Source of the DNA: Shouchella miscanthi | GTDB taxonomy: Bacteria; Bacillota; Bacilli; Bacillales; Bacillaceae_D | DNA length: 64,000 nucleotides | Direction: 5' to 3' | Assembly (NCBI RefSeq): GCF_007725405.1 | Contig: NZ_CP042163.1 | Location: 868,001-932,000, forward strand | In this document: in pieces, positions 16,397 to 24,845 of the stretch | Layout: the number at the start of each line of letters is the position of its first letter | Numbering within the stretch: the stretch's first letter is position 1 | Program-made: the position numbers and the translations under genes | The notes under the pieces: generated by a model | Seen by the model: only the letters and a program-made list of their open reading frames with translations | Told to the model about the DNA's origin: nothing | Databases searched by the model: none

Positions 16397-16412
16397 TTCT
16401 CAAGGTCTTTTT
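16374..16412 (+). terminator. Terminator of MFS gene
   Basis: AAAGACCTTGAG/CTCAAGGTCTTT overlaps the stop codon and is followed by T residues. Confidence 0.82.
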
Positions 16413-16505
16413 AGCTTCTTTTCCTCTAATTATCGCAATTTCTGTCATTATTTCCGGGGCAATAAGAGAAGGGAATAGATGAAATTGACAAGATCTTCGC
16501 TTACA

Positions 16506-17264
16506 TTACAGCAATCGCGCTTCAATCAGAAATCGATGCTGAATAAAATCAATATAGCCTTTACACTGAATATGCTCATGCATCTGCTGAAGTGGCCGTA
16601 TATATTTCTCAACAGAAAAATCAGGAATTTGCCAAGGAATGGCTTTTAAATAGTAAATCACCGCACCTACATCATAAAATCGTTGCACACCGATCTTTTC
16701 TAGTGCTTTTTGAATGTGAAACGGCTTATTAGAGAAAGCTGCTAGTGCATGGTCTAAATCCCATTTTGAATACAAAGGATCTATCTGGGCTCCCAGAGCT
16801 TTATTTAAGTCAGAACAGTCTTTTCCACCGACTTGTTGAGTTAAGAACGTTCCGCCTGACTGTAACAATCGTTCTAGCTCGCTGACAGAATAAGAATCAT
16901 GTTGATTTAAAATAAGATCAACATGAGAAGATGGTATGGGAATGTTCTCATCGGTTTGAGAAAAAACAACCGTAACGCCAAGGGGACGTAAGCGTTGACG
17001 AGCGATCGTTAGATTAGGTTCGTAGCCTTCTGTTGCGTAAGCAATAGGTGGATAAGGATGAAGTCCAGAAAAAAATTCTCCACCACCAGTCCCCATATCG
17101 AGGACGGCGTTTGCTTGTTGCATGGCGGCATACGCTAGTCCTCCATACGACCATGGTAATAAACTACTATTAAAGCGATTTAATGAGGTTAAACGGGAAA
17201 AATCCCAACCATTAAAAGCTTCTTCTTGTTCTTGTAAATAAACATCAAATAATGATTTGTCCAT
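16506..17264 (-). CDS. Class I SAM-dependent methyltransferase
   Basis: A 252-residue methyltransferase with motif I VLDMGTGGGEFFSGL near residues 55-69, an acidic residue at the end of the next strand (ATEGYEPN) and a post-motif strand VDLILNQHDSYS. The C-terminal third (FHIQKALEKIGVQRFYDVGAV) follows the pattern of ubiE/rRNA methyltransferase relatives. The substrate is unknown. GGAGGATAAAAG precedes the ATG. It is monocistronic, convergent with the upstream MFS gene. Confidence 0.8.
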   Translation of the reverse strand: MDKSLFDVYLQEQEEAFNGWDFSRLTSLNRFNSSLLPWSYGGLAYAAMQQANAVLDMGTGGGEFFSGLHPYPPIAYATEGYEPNLTIARQRLRPLGVTVVFSQTDENIPIPSSHVDLILNQHDSYSVSELERLLQSGGTFLTQQVGGKDCSDLNKALGAQIDPLYSKWDLDHALAAFSNKPFHIQKALEKIGVQRFYDVGAVIYYLKAIPWQIPDFSVEKYIRPLQQMHEHIQCKGYIDFIQHRFLIEARLL

Positions 17265-17486
17265 TTCTTTTATCCTCCATTCCGTTCACTAAACGTCTTA
17301 ACTGAATAGAGGGAGGTCCGCGGATGATTCCATAAAGTTGTTAGGTTGGATGAGAGTAAGGGTACATGGTTTGGCCTCCAATAGAGTAAGTATGTCAAGT
17401 TGGAAACTATATTGTCAAGAATAATCTGAATAAATCAACTTGTGTATTATACCCCTATGAGGTATATTGATCATAGAGGTGAGTTT

Positions 17487-18107
17487 ATGAAGCGAACGTA
17501 TCAAGTTGCCATACTGTTATTTGATTATGTCGATGCATTAGATTTTGCTGGACCGTACGAAGTATTTACGATGAGCGTTTTTTCAGAAAGTGATGTTAAA
17601 AAGCTTTTTATGAATCAGTTAGCGTTAAAAGACAAGCCCTTTCAAGTATTTACAGTATCAAAAGAAGGGGAGTCTATTACGGTCCATAATGGGTTAAAAG
17701 TGATACCTGATTATTCATTTAAAAACTGCCCTGCTTTTGACGTCCTACTCGTTCCAGGTGGTCCTATAAAAGCAATGAAAAGTGTAATGGAAGATCAACA
17801 GATTATTGGATGGATAGGGGCTCAACCCAATGCACTGATTGCTTCTGTCTGTACAGGAGCGTTTTTTCTAGGTGAGGCGGGACTACTGGACGGTAAAGAT
17901 GCTACTACAAATCAATCCGCTCTGTCTTTATTTGAAAGAACGTTCGAAAAGATAAAGGTTGTAAAAGGCGTGCGCTATATTGATGCTGGTTCCGTGATTA
18001 CATCAGCTGGCATAACAGCAGGAATCTCGATGACGCTGTCTCTGGTTGAAAGGTTATACGGAAAAGAAATGCGAGATAGAACCTTACAGACGATCGAATG
18101 GGAATAA
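17487..18107 (+). CDS. DJ-1/PfpI-family protein
   Basis: About 206 residues of class I glutamine amidotransferase-like fold. The opening VAILLFDYVDALDFAGPYEVF and the nucleophile elbow IASVCTGAFFLGEAGLLDG (reactive Cys) match isonitrile hydratase-like and GATase1-AraC-like DJ-1 proteins, as does TTNQSA. AGAGGTGAG lies before ATG 17487; an earlier in-frame ATG at 17442 lacks a site. A DNA-binding domain is absent. The exact activity (isonitrile hydratase, glyoxalase or chaperone) cannot be chosen from sequence alone. Confidence 0.8.
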   Translation: MKRTYQVAILLFDYVDALDFAGPYEVFTMSVFSESDVKKLFMNQLALKDKPFQVFTVSKEGESITVHNGLKVIPDYSFKNCPAFDVLLVPGGPIKAMKSVMEDQQIIGWIGAQPNALIASVCTGAFFLGEAGLLDGKDATTNQSALSLFERTFEKIKVVKGVRYIDAGSVITSAGITAGISMTLSLVERLYGKEMRDRTLQTIEWE

Positions 18108-18238
18108 CCAAGGGGAAACTCCGCTACAATCTTTTTTACTTGTAAAGACATTACATGGCATATGAGTAATGATTGTATCTTATAAGAGCAGGGAGTATGA
18201 TACATGCAAATGATCATTACTTGAAAAAGGGTGAAAGC

Positions 18239-19183
18239 ATGTCAAAGTCAACAAGGTTAATTGAATTATTGCTCTACATAAATAAACGACATAAGTTTAC
18301 AGCGCGTGAGCTTGCCCAGGAATTTAACGTTTCTTATCGAACGATTCTTAGAGATTTAGATGAATTGAGTGGGTTAGGGCTACCTTTTTATTCTGAAGTA
18401 GGTCATGGAGGTGGCTATTATGTGATCGCTGAAAAGATGCTTCCGCCGTTATTTTTAAAAGAAACGGAGGCGATGGCACTCTATTTTTCTTTTCAATCGC
18501 TGGAATTTGTTCCTACTCTGCCATTCAAAACCGAAACGGACTATGCGCTTGAAAAACTGTATCAGCATTTTTCTCAGGAAGCTCGAAAGAGGATTAAAAA
18601 AATGAATGGTCGGATTGCGTTTTGGAATCCTCCTCGTCAGAAACAGGCGCTTCATTTAGACGAGTTATTAGAAGCAGCAGTGGAGCACACGCCGATTACA
18701 ATCGTCTATGAAAAAGAAGATGAGCTAATGGAAAGAATCATTCAGCCGATTGGGCTCTACAGTTCTCATGGATTTTGGTATTGTCCGTCCTACTGTTTTA
18801 CGAGAAATGCGATCCGTTTATTTCGAGCAGATCGTATTAAACAGGTCGAGAAAACGAGGAAGGAAGCTGTAGATCTTCCGTTCCAGTCTGTTCAAGAATG
18901 GCTGTCCGAAGCGGAAGAAACAGGTGAAAAGTCAGTAAATTTTTTAGTGGAACTGTCGCGAACAGGGGTAAGAAAAGCCCAATCGATTGTTGATGTAGAG
19001 CGGTTTATTAAAGTAGAAGAAGATGGTAGCGGTTGGATTGAAGCGGTTGTTCCAGAACAGGAGCTTCCTTATTTTGTTCAAGTAATCTGGACGCTAGGCC
19101 CAGAAGCCGTTATTAAAGAACCGCAAGTAGCCATTAATCTGATTAAAGAAAAAGTGCAAGCAATGTGGACAAACTATGTGTAA
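18239..19183 (+). CDS. YafY-type HTH/WYL-domain transcriptional regulator
   Basis: About 314 residues: an N-terminal winged HTH_11 (STRLIELLLYINKRHKFTARELAQEFNVSYRTILRDLDEL, residues 3-45 approximately), then a WYL domain with RIIQPIGLYSSHGFWYCPSYC and FRADRI. The C-terminal part matches the WCX extension. The start at ATG 18239 follows AAAGGGTGAAAG. It is next to a DJ-1 gene upstream and a DinB gene downstream, and all three are in the same direction. Target genes are probably adjacent. No defence locus surrounds it. Confidence 0.85.
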   Translation: MSKSTRLIELLLYINKRHKFTARELAQEFNVSYRTILRDLDELSGLGLPFYSEVGHGGGYYVIAEKMLPPLFLKETEAMALYFSFQSLEFVPTLPFKTETDYALEKLYQHFSQEARKRIKKMNGRIAFWNPPRQKQALHLDELLEAAVEHTPITIVYEKEDELMERIIQPIGLYSSHGFWYCPSYCFTRNAIRLFRADRIKQVEKTRKEAVDLPFQSVQEWLSEAEETGEKSVNFLVELSRTGVRKAQSIVDVERFIKVEEDGSGWIEAVVPEQELPYFVQVIWTLGPEAVIKEPQVAINLIKEKVQAMWTNYV

Positions 19184-19248
19184 CGTGACAGTCGTTGTCA
19201 CTATTATGAGCTAAACTAAAAGAAAGATACGAAAGGAGTTTGATAAGA

Positions 19249-19737
19249 ATGAATGCTGTTAGCCAAATGAAAGAAACCGCATTTCACGAGTTAGAGGTTG
19301 GAATTCGGTCGATTGAGGGATTACTACATAAAGTAAGAGAGGACGACTATTCGTATCGACCATCTGAACAGATGCGCACGTTAGAAGAATTGATGCGCCA
19401 TCTAGTAGCCATTCCCGAAGTCGATTTATGTATTATGCAGGAGCAAACACAGGAGCAGGTGCAACAAATAGAAAAGAAATACAATTCGCTTCCTACTAGT
19501 CAAGCAATGGTTGATGAAATGTATAAAGGGTTAGAAGCCTATAAGACGTATGTGTTTCAATTAAGTGATGACGACTTTTTGACAAGAAAAACGACAGCTT
19601 TTTATCTTGAAAAAGGAACGACACAGATTCAGTGGTTAATGGAAGTAGTCACTCACGTCTTCCATCATCGTGCGCAATTGTTTACTTATTTAAAGCAAAA
19701 AGGCTATGAGGTAACGATGTTTGATCTATATGTGTGA
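19249..19737 (+). CDS. DinB-family protein
   Basis: A 162-residue four-helix-bundle DinB/YfiT-like protein with the metal-site pattern LMRHLVAIPE near residue 45-54 and VVTHVFHHRAQLFTYLKQKG near the C-terminus (His residues). These proteins are putative metal-dependent thiol transferases or of unknown role, often bacillithiol-linked in Firmicutes. AAAGGAG lies 10 nt before ATG 19249. It follows a WYL regulator, whose regulators often control DinB-like genes (inference). Confidence 0.82.
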   Translation: MNAVSQMKETAFHELEVGIRSIEGLLHKVREDDYSYRPSEQMRTLEELMRHLVAIPEVDLCIMQEQTQEQVQQIEKKYNSLPTSQAMVDEMYKGLEAYKTYVFQLSDDDFLTRKTTAFYLEKGTTQIQWLMEVVTHVFHHRAQLFTYLKQKGYEVTMFDLYV

Positions 19738-19742
19738 TGGTA

Positions 19743-19778
19743 GGAAAAAGCAATGAAGAACCCGTCATTGCTTTTTCC
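19743..19778 (+). terminator. Terminator between convergent genes
   Basis: The 14-bp stem GGAAAAAGCAATGA/TCATTGCTTTTTCC has T and A runs inside the stem, so it can act on both strands. Confidence 0.8.
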
Positions 19779-19802
19779 ACATGACGCTACACAAATTTGT
19801 GT

Positions 19803-20213
19803 TTAATAAAAAGTGAGATGACTTTTGTCATTTCGATAGTAGTTAAGTCGATCTTGCAATGTTCCGGTGTGATATTCGAATTTATGACCATCAGGATCGG
19901 TGAAATAAATGGACTGCTTGTCTTGTTCATCTCGCGTTCTTCCTTTTAAGATGGAGACTTTTAGTGATTTTAGTCTACGAACGGTGCTTTCAAATGCTTC
20001 TTCTTCAATTGAAAAAGCAATATGAGTGTAGGATTGAGCAATCTCGTTACGAGGGATTGCTTTTTCGACGTTCAGGGCGAGCCATATACCGTCTAAATCA
20101 AAGTAAGCCAGTTTTTCGCCTTTAACAAGTAAAGTGGCACCTAATACTTGTTCATAAAAATCAATCGATTCTTCAAGATTCGAAACAGAAAAAGTAAGAT
20201 GATTAATTGGCAT
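19803..20213 (-). CDS. fosB: Metallothiol transferase FosB (fosfomycin resistance)
   Basis: A 136-residue vicinal-oxygen-chelate enzyme that opens the epoxide of fosfomycin by adding bacillithiol. Metal-ligand positions are seen in PINHLTFSV (His4), YTHIAFSIE (His) and [17 protein letters not shown] (Glu), all in FosB spacing, with the family segment [11 protein letters not shown] start at ATG 20213 because GGAGG lies just upstream, 5 nt shorter than ideal; a TTG four codons earlier overlaps that site. Divergent from a tandem GNAT gene across a 26-bp palindrome. Confidence 0.92.
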   Translation of the reverse strand: MPINHLTFSVSNLEESIDFYEQVLGATLLVKGEKLAYFDLDGIWLALNVEKAIPRNEIAQSYTHIAFSIEEEAFESTVRRLKSLKVSILKGRTRDEQDKQSIYFTDPDGHKFEYHTGTLQDRLNYYRNDKSHLTFY

Positions 20214-20247
20214 AAGAACCTCCAAGTCAATTGTTTTCCTAAATGGA

Positions 20248-20273
20248 TCAATTTACAGTATACTGTAAATTGA
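20248..20273. promoter_or_regulatory. 26-bp perfect palindrome in the fosB/GNAT divergent promoter
   Basis: TCAATTTACAGTA is followed directly by its exact reverse complement TACTGTAAATTGA. It overlaps the probable -35 (TTGATT at about 20269) of the plus-strand gene, whose -10 is TATAAA 18 nt later. The TACA-N6-TGTA core recalls BlaI/MecI/CopY or GntR operators, but no such regulator gene is adjacent. Confidence 0.7.
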
Positions 20274-20334
20274 TTTTTGTGAATCTTCATCATTATAAAT
20301 GCATACTTGTGATAAATACAATGGAGGGTGTAAA

Positions 20335-21165
20335 GTGACTGAAATCGTACGTGAATTGACTGAGGATGAGTGGGGTTCCATTGTGCACCTTTCAAAGGCT
20401 GTTGGGTGGGATTACCATAGAAAAGAAGTGGAAATGATTTTTAAAAACGGCACAGTGTTTGGAATTGACGACAATGAAAAACTTGTTGCTTGCGCGGCTC
20501 TTATTTCCTACGATGAAAAAAAGATTGGGTCGATCGGTATGGTCATTGTTCTTCCGTCCCATCAAGGAAAGGGACTTGGTCGTAAACTAACAGAAGCGTG
20601 TATGAATAGAAAAGCACAAACTCAATCACTTATGTTAATTGCAACAAAAGAGGGTGAATCTCTTTATCGAAAAGTAGGCTTTCAAACAACGGATACGATC
20701 GTGAAATATACAAGTAGTTCATTTGAATCCTTTAACGATTTCGTACATGCCCAGTCCTTTGAGCAATTCATGCTTAAAGATGTGGTCGATCTAGATGCGG
20801 CAGCATTTGGAGAGAGAAGAGAAGGATTTTTACAGGATCGTATTAAGCAAGCTAGTAAAGCCTATGTACGATACAAAGATGAAAAAATTGATGGCTATGG
20901 GTTAGCCTTCGATACCCCTTACAATCGAATAATCGGTCCACTCATTTGCAAAACCGATGAAGGGGCTATTGATATCATTCGTGCATTGCTAATAGGCTAT
21001 TCGGGTCGGGTTCGAATCGATCTGCCTAAAAAGCGAGAACGTGTGGAGGCTTTTTTACAAAAATCTGGCTTTTCTCTCTCTGCTACGCCACCTTTAATGG
21101 TGAAAGGAGAACTTCCCGATCGCAACGGAACATTGATTAGTATTGCGGCACAAGCCTTTGGCTAA
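20335..21165 (+). CDS. Tandem GNAT-family N-acetyltransferase
   Basis: About 276 residues with a complete N-terminal GNAT domain (VIVLPSHQGKGLGRKLTEACM acetyl-CoA loop near residues 70-90; LYRKVGFQTTD). A second, degenerate GNAT-like half follows, in the manner of GNAT proteins with an acetyltransf_18-type C-terminus. The GTG start at 20335 follows GGAGGGTG, and no ATG in frame has a site. It is divergent from fosB and shares the palindrome. A detoxification role is inferred from context only. Confidence 0.8.
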   Translation: MTEIVRELTEDEWGSIVHLSKAVGWDYHRKEVEMIFKNGTVFGIDDNEKLVACAALISYDEKKIGSIGMVIVLPSHQGKGLGRKLTEACMNRKAQTQSLMLIATKEGESLYRKVGFQTTDTIVKYTSSSFESFNDFVHAQSFEQFMLKDVVDLDAAAFGERREGFLQDRIKQASKAYVRYKDEKIDGYGLAFDTPYNRIIGPLICKTDEGAIDIIRALLIGYSGRVRIDLPKKRERVEAFLQKSGFSLSATPPLMVKGELPDRNGTLISIAAQAFG

Positions 21166-21196
21166 CAGAAAGAGTCTTAAAGGAGAGAGTACGTAA

Positions 21197-22012
21197 ATGA
21201 AAGTGAAAACGCTAAACGATTACCTTTCTTGTATAAATGTTGCACAGCAAAGCCCAACCCTTGCCTTTTTAAAAGAAATTTGTTTCTCTCATCTACAAAC
21301 ATTTCCATTTGAGAATATAAGCAAAATTTATTTTCATAAACAACAGATACCTCAATTCCTTGGTGACGTTGAAACCTTTCTTACTCATTATGATCGCTAT
21401 GGATCTGGTGGCACTTGCTACATTCAAAATTCGATTCTCTATACGGTCTTGCAAGCACTCTCTTTTCATTGTTATCTTGTGAAATTAGGCGAGATTCATA
21501 TGGGGATCATTGTAATAGTGAAACGTAAACACTATTATGTTGATTGTGGAGCTGCCGCACCTTTCTTTAACCCCATTTTGCTAGAAGATAAAGATACTCA
21601 GTCCCCGTCATTTGGGAGTGATGTCATTACCTTTTCTTATCAAGGGGATGGACACTATCACTACCAACGCTATCTAGATGGGAATAAAAGTGGAGATTGC
21701 TGGTCATTTAACGTAACTAAGTCAGCTAACTTCACTGATTTTGAGCAGCTCTTTCAAGACTCATTTAAAAAAGAAGCAACCTTTATGAAGCTATTTCGAT
21801 GTCAGCTTTATCAATTAAATCAGAGACGTAGTGTATCGATTGTAAATAATATCTTCTCAATTCGATATGAATCAGGGAAAAAGCAGACGAGAACATTGGA
21901 CGATCTAGACGAGTTAAAGCACGTACTCAATGAAGAATTTCATTTACCGCAATTACCGATTCAGCAATGCATTGAATTTCTGCATCAACAGAATCTAGTA
22001 CTCTTTAAGTAA
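21197..22012 (+). CDS. Arylamine N-acetyltransferase (NAT)
   Basis: A 271-residue NAT that transfers acetyl from CoA to aromatic amines and hydrazines. The Cys-His-Asp triad is present: Cys in SGGTCYIQN (about residue 75), His in GEIHMGII (about 104) and Asp in YVDCGAAAPF (about 116). The N-terminal helical part TFPFENISKIYFHKQ is typical. AAAGGAGAG precedes the ATG. It follows the tandem GNAT gene at 31 nt, so the two probably form an acetyltransferase operon. Confidence 0.88.
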   Translation: MKVKTLNDYLSCINVAQQSPTLAFLKEICFSHLQTFPFENISKIYFHKQQIPQFLGDVETFLTHYDRYGSGGTCYIQNSILYTVLQALSFHCYLVKLGEIHMGIIVIVKRKHYYVDCGAAAPFFNPILLEDKDTQSPSFGSDVITFSYQGDGHYHYQRYLDGNKSGDCWSFNVTKSANFTDFEQLFQDSFKKEATFMKLFRCQLYQLNQRRSVSIVNNIFSIRYESGKKQTRTLDDLDELKHVLNEEFHLPQLPIQQCIEFLHQQNLVLFK

Positions 22013-22277
22013 AAGGAAGGAACCTCACAAATGCCACTAGTGAAAAATATTACCGGAAAGCGTTGAACAAGGAATGATAATTGCAAGTGGGTGACTATGA
22101 TCAAGTCGTTTCTTTTCATTTGTGCATGGCTTTTAATCCTTTTCATGGAAAAAAGGGGACAATTGAATCATGGATCGAATGTAAACTAGAGTTTCGGCTG
22201 ATCATTAGAAAATGTTGAGCGTGTCAAGGTTATCATAGGAGCCACTCATCCATACGAAAAATGAGATGTTTAAGGAA
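22013..22277 (+). other. Gene-poor stretch with coding-like debris
   Basis: No intact gene was found. An AAGGAAGGAA site at about 22013-22023 precedes an 11-codon ORF (MPLVKNITGKR, stop). Beyond it, short open frames without starts (for example GDYDQVVSFHLC and KVIIGATHPYEK) switch between frames and end in stops. This is the appearance of a decayed gene, but I cannot name the ancestor. Confidence 0.3.
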
Positions 22278-22307
22278 TTGACAGCCCCTCCGTTCACGTG
22301 CTACTGT
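22278..22307 (+). promoter_or_regulatory. Sigma-A promoter of the Rrf2 regulator gene
   Basis: A consensus TTGACA at 22278-22283 and TACTGT at 22302-22307 are 18 nt apart. The Rrf2-type inverted repeat at 22310-22334 covers the predicted start site, fitting autorepression. Confidence 0.65.
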
Positions 22308-22309
22308 AT

Positions 22310-22334
22310 ATTACAGATAAATAAGGTCTGTAAT
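22310..22334. promoter_or_regulatory. Rrf2 operator 1
   Basis: ATTACAGA-N9-TCTGTAAT is a perfect 8-bp inverted repeat directly upstream of the regulator gene. An equivalent site with identical geometry precedes the flavoprotein gene at 22794. Confidence 0.72.
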
Positions 22335-22354
22335 AACGTTTAAGGGTGAGAGGT

Positions 22355-22774
22355 ATGAAATATTCAAAAGCAACGAATTACGCTTTGCATACAATGGTTT
22401 ATTTAACAACGATGCCTCGCGGTAAGGCAACGGGTGTAGATGTACTAGCGAAGCAACAAGATGTCTCACCAACCTACTTATCGAAAATTTTAACAAAACT
22501 TGTAAAAGCAGGGCTAATTGAGTCAACACCTGGAGTGAACGGCGGCTATACCCTGAGTCGGAATGGCAAACAAATCTCTTTTTTAGATGTCATTCATGCG
22601 ATTGAAGGACAGTCCGTTCTGTTTCGATGCTCTTCAGACCATGAAGATGCGATTCAAAGGAAAGGTTGTTTGATTGAAAAAGCAATGACGCGAGCAGAAG
22701 ATCGGTTGAAAGAAGAGCTAGACAAAACAACAATTGCAGATATCGCTGATGAGGTAGGGAAGAGCCGCGAGTAG
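22355..22774 (+). CDS. Rrf2-family transcriptional regulator
   Basis: About 139 residues with an N-terminal winged helix (YSKATNYALHTMVYL..., recognition helix VSPTYLSKILTKLVKAGLIES) and the family sequence GVNGGYTLSR. Two cysteines (FRCSSD near residue 91 and KGCLIE near 105) could serve as a redox or metal sensor, but the three-Cys iron-sulfur pattern of IscR/NsrR is missing. The start at ATG 22355 follows AAGGGTGAGAGGT. Twin operators at 22310 and 22794 suggest it controls itself and the thioredoxin-reductase-like gene. Confidence 0.88.
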   Translation: MKYSKATNYALHTMVYLTTMPRGKATGVDVLAKQQDVSPTYLSKILTKLVKAGLIESTPGVNGGYTLSRNGKQISFLDVIHAIEGQSVLFRCSSDHEDAIQRKGCLIEKAMTRAEDRLKEELDKTTIADIADEVGKSRE

Positions 22775-22789
22775 CGGTACTCTTTTTAT
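22758..22789 (+). terminator. Possible terminator of the Rrf2 gene
   Basis: GAGCCGC and GCGG(TA)CTC arms overlap the stop codon and are followed by TTTTT. The stem has a bulge, so it is weaker than others here. Confidence 0.5.
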
Positions 22790-22793
22790 TTAA

Positions 22794-22818
22794 ATTAAAG
22801 ATAAAACTAGTCTTTAAT
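22794..22818. promoter_or_regulatory. Rrf2 operator 2
   Basis: ATTAAAGA-N9-TCTTTAAT has the same 8-9-8 architecture as operator 1 and shares ATTA-AGATAAA and TCT-TAAT positions with it. It lies 32 nt before the flavoprotein gene. Confidence 0.72.
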
Positions 22819-22849
22819 ATCTACAATATCTATATAGGGAGATGAAGGA

Positions 22850-23755
22850 ATGATTGATACAGTTATTATAGGTGGCGGTCCAGCTGGATTAAGTGCAGCG
22901 TTAGTTTTAGGAAGAGCAAAACGGAGCGTTTATCTGTTTGATGATGCTAACCCACGGAATCAAGTTACACAGCATTCACACGGGTATCTAACTCAGGACG
23001 GTGTGACGCCAACGCAGTTTAGACAAAAAGCCCTAGCAGATCTACGGAAATACCCTTCCATTAAATGGGGACAACAACGAGTGGAGACAATTAAGAAGCA
23101 AGACGATGGAACGTTTCGGGTTAATTCGGAAGGAACTGAGGTGATAGCTCGCAAAATTCTGCTTGCGACCGGGTTAAAAGACGTCTTGCCTGATGTTCCA
23201 AACATCCATGATTTTTATGGCACGAGTTTATATCCATGTCCGTTTTGTGACGGATGGGAGCTTAGGGATCAACCTCTGATTGTCATTTCTGAAAACGATC
23301 ATGTAAGCATGTTTACGACACTAATCACGAATTGGAGTAGAGATGTTGTCTTAGCGACGAATGGAAAAAGCGTACTTTCAGCTGAACAAAAGGCATCATT
23401 TGCTTCAAGAAACATTCAAGTAGTAGAAGAGAAGATTCAAGCGCTCGAAGGAAAAGATGGTCAGCTGAAACAAATTCAGTTTTCAAATGGACGTGTAATA
23501 GAGCGGGCGGGAGGTTTTATTACGAGTACGCTAACGCAAGCTTCCCTTCTTGCTGATCGGCTTGGTTGCAAAGAAAATGAAAATGGTGGGTATGATACAG
23601 ATGGTTTTGGTCAGACAACTGTATCAGGGGTGTATGCAACCGGTGATATGACAATGAATCAAGCCCCGCAACTTTTACTAGCCGCTGCAGATGGAAGTAT
23701 GGCAGCAGCAGGCATTGTAAAAGCGTTGGCAGTAGAAGACTTCGAAATGAACTGA
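22850..23755 (+). CDS. Thioredoxin reductase-like NAD(P)/FAD-dependent oxidoreductase
   Basis: A 301-residue flavoprotein with the FAD motif VIIGGGPAGLSAAL near residues 5-18, a CPFC redox pair in YPCPFCDGWE near 130 and a C-terminal ATGDM motif. The CxxC is placed as in low-molecular-weight thioredoxin reductases (CATC), with the altered sequence CPFC used by many TrxR-like proteins whose partner is not thioredoxin. Placed after an Rrf2 gene with a shared operator, it is likely part of a thiol or electrophile stress response (inference). GGGAGATGAAGG precedes the ATG. Confidence 0.85.
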   Translation: MIDTVIIGGGPAGLSAALVLGRAKRSVYLFDDANPRNQVTQHSHGYLTQDGVTPTQFRQKALADLRKYPSIKWGQQRVETIKKQDDGTFRVNSEGTEVIARKILLATGLKDVLPDVPNIHDFYGTSLYPCPFCDGWELRDQPLIVISENDHVSMFTTLITNWSRDVVLATNGKSVLSAEQKASFASRNIQVVEEKIQALEGKDGQLKQIQFSNGRVIERAGGFITSTLTQASLLADRLGCKENENGGYDTDGFGQTTVSGVYATGDMTMNQAPQLLLAAADGSMAAAGIVKALAVEDFEMN

Positions 23756-23763
23756 TTCGTTTG

Positions 23764-24078
23764 TTAGGAAAGTAAAGTGCGAAAAACAATGCCACAGACA
23801 ACACCGAGAATAACCGATAATAGGAAATGTTTTGTTAAAAAATAGACAATGCCTGTGGAAAGACATACGAGTAACGTTGGAACAGAAAGCATGGCAGTAG
23901 ATTGAGGATTGAGCACTTGCTGTGCCAGTAAGGTTGTCAAAATGGCAATCGGCACATAATGAAAATATAGCTTTGCAAAAGGTGAAAATGAAACCCGTCC
24001 TAACCATTCCAAGCCAATGTAGCGGATGCTAAAGACTAAAAGACTTATTAGCGCAATTAATAGCCATTGATCAAGCAT
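23764..24078 (-). CDS. azlD: AzlD-like branched-chain amino acid exporter subunit
   Basis: About 104 residues with four membrane segments, the normal size for AzlD (YgaH), the small partner of AzlC. I start at ATG 24078, which overlaps the azlC stop by 8 nt (ATGCTTGA), the usual coupling. The longer in-frame reading would lie wholly inside azlC. The pair exports branched-chain amino acids or analogues such as azaleucine in related bacteria. Confidence 0.85.
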   Translation of the reverse strand: MLDQWLLIALISLLVFSIRYIGLEWLGRVSFSPFAKLYFHYVPIAILTTLLAQQVLNPQSTAMLSVPTLLVCLSTGIVYFLTKHFLLSVILGVVCGIVFRTLLS

Positions 24079-24760
24079 GAGCCTGCTCCCCTTTCTGAGT
24101 GAAAATGCCAACGAGTGGGGCAAGCAAGCCGACAAGTATAATGGTAAAGCCATTATTCGGAGCAATCCATTCAGCAATAATTGTAATGATGATAGCCGTG
24201 CCAACGGTTAACCAAGCTGCTTTATGTGTCAAAGCAGGGACAAGTAAAGCAGTGAACGCTGCTGGAAATGCTAAATCAAGCCCAAAACGAATGGGATCTA
24301 TTTGATCGCCAACCCATACACCAATAAAGGATGAACTTACCCAAGCAGCATAAAATAGGAACGTCACAGTTAGGAAATAGCGGATATCAGTTCCATATTT
24401 AATAAATCGAGCTTTGGCAAGAAGGTAAGGTTCATCGCTTATACCAAAGATGCCGAAAAAACGCCATGGTTGCTTCACTTTTTTTAAATCTCTTGCTAAA
24501 TCCATTCCATAAAGAAAATCGCGCAAGTTTAATAGAAAAGCAGCGAATAAAATTGCTGGTATGGTAGCACCAGCGGCATACATGGCGACTGCGACCAATT
24601 GAACAGAACCGGCAAAAATAAGCATAGACATGACGGTAGCGGTTAAAATGGTGAAATCTGCTTGATGAGCGAGAACACCGTATGATATGCCATACGAACC
24701 GATCGCAATAGCGATCGGTAGCCCGTCAACGATAGCGGCTTTTGTTGATGAATTCTTCAT
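24071..24760 (-). CDS. azlC: AzlC-like branched-chain amino acid exporter subunit
   Basis: A 229-residue AzlC/YgaZ protein with about eight hydrophobic segments and family sequences GLPIAIAIGSYGISYGVLAH, AGSVQLVAVAMY and NLRDFLYGMDLA. It forms a two-gene unit with azlD. It diverges from an XRE-cupin regulator gene; the intervening 85 bp contains two palindromes, so the regulator likely controls the exporter. Confidence 0.88.
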   Translation of the reverse strand: MKNSSTKAAIVDGLPIAIAIGSYGISYGVLAHQADFTILTATVMSMLIFAGSVQLVAVAMYAAGATIPAILFAAFLLNLRDFLYGMDLARDLKKVKQPWRFFGIFGISDEPYLLAKARFIKYGTDIRYFLTVTFLFYAAWVSSSFIGVWVGDQIDPIRFGLDLAFPAAFTALLVPALTHKAAWLTVGTAIIITIIAEWIAPNNGFTIILVGLLAPLVGIFTQKGEQAHA

Positions 24761-24791
24761 AACCTAGACCCCTTTAGGTGAGATGTTATAT

Positions 24792-24832
24792 ACTTAAAGT
24801 AACCTTATTGTATATTATAATATACTTTAAGT
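24792..24832. promoter_or_regulatory. Divergent azlCD/XRE operator region
   Basis: ACTTAAAGTA at 24792-24801 has its exact reverse complement TACTTTAAGT at 24823-24832. Between them lies a 14-bp perfect palindrome TATATTATAATATA at 24811-24824. A TATAAT -10 for the plus strand lies at 24837-24842. Probably operator sites for the adjacent XRE-cupin protein. Confidence 0.6.
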
Positions 24833-24845
24833 CTATTATAATTAT

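Noticed and set aside
18239-19183. WYL regulator as part of a phage-defence island
   Set aside because: Neighbours are DJ-1-like and DinB-like genes, and no defence effector, nuclease or CRISPR array is near.
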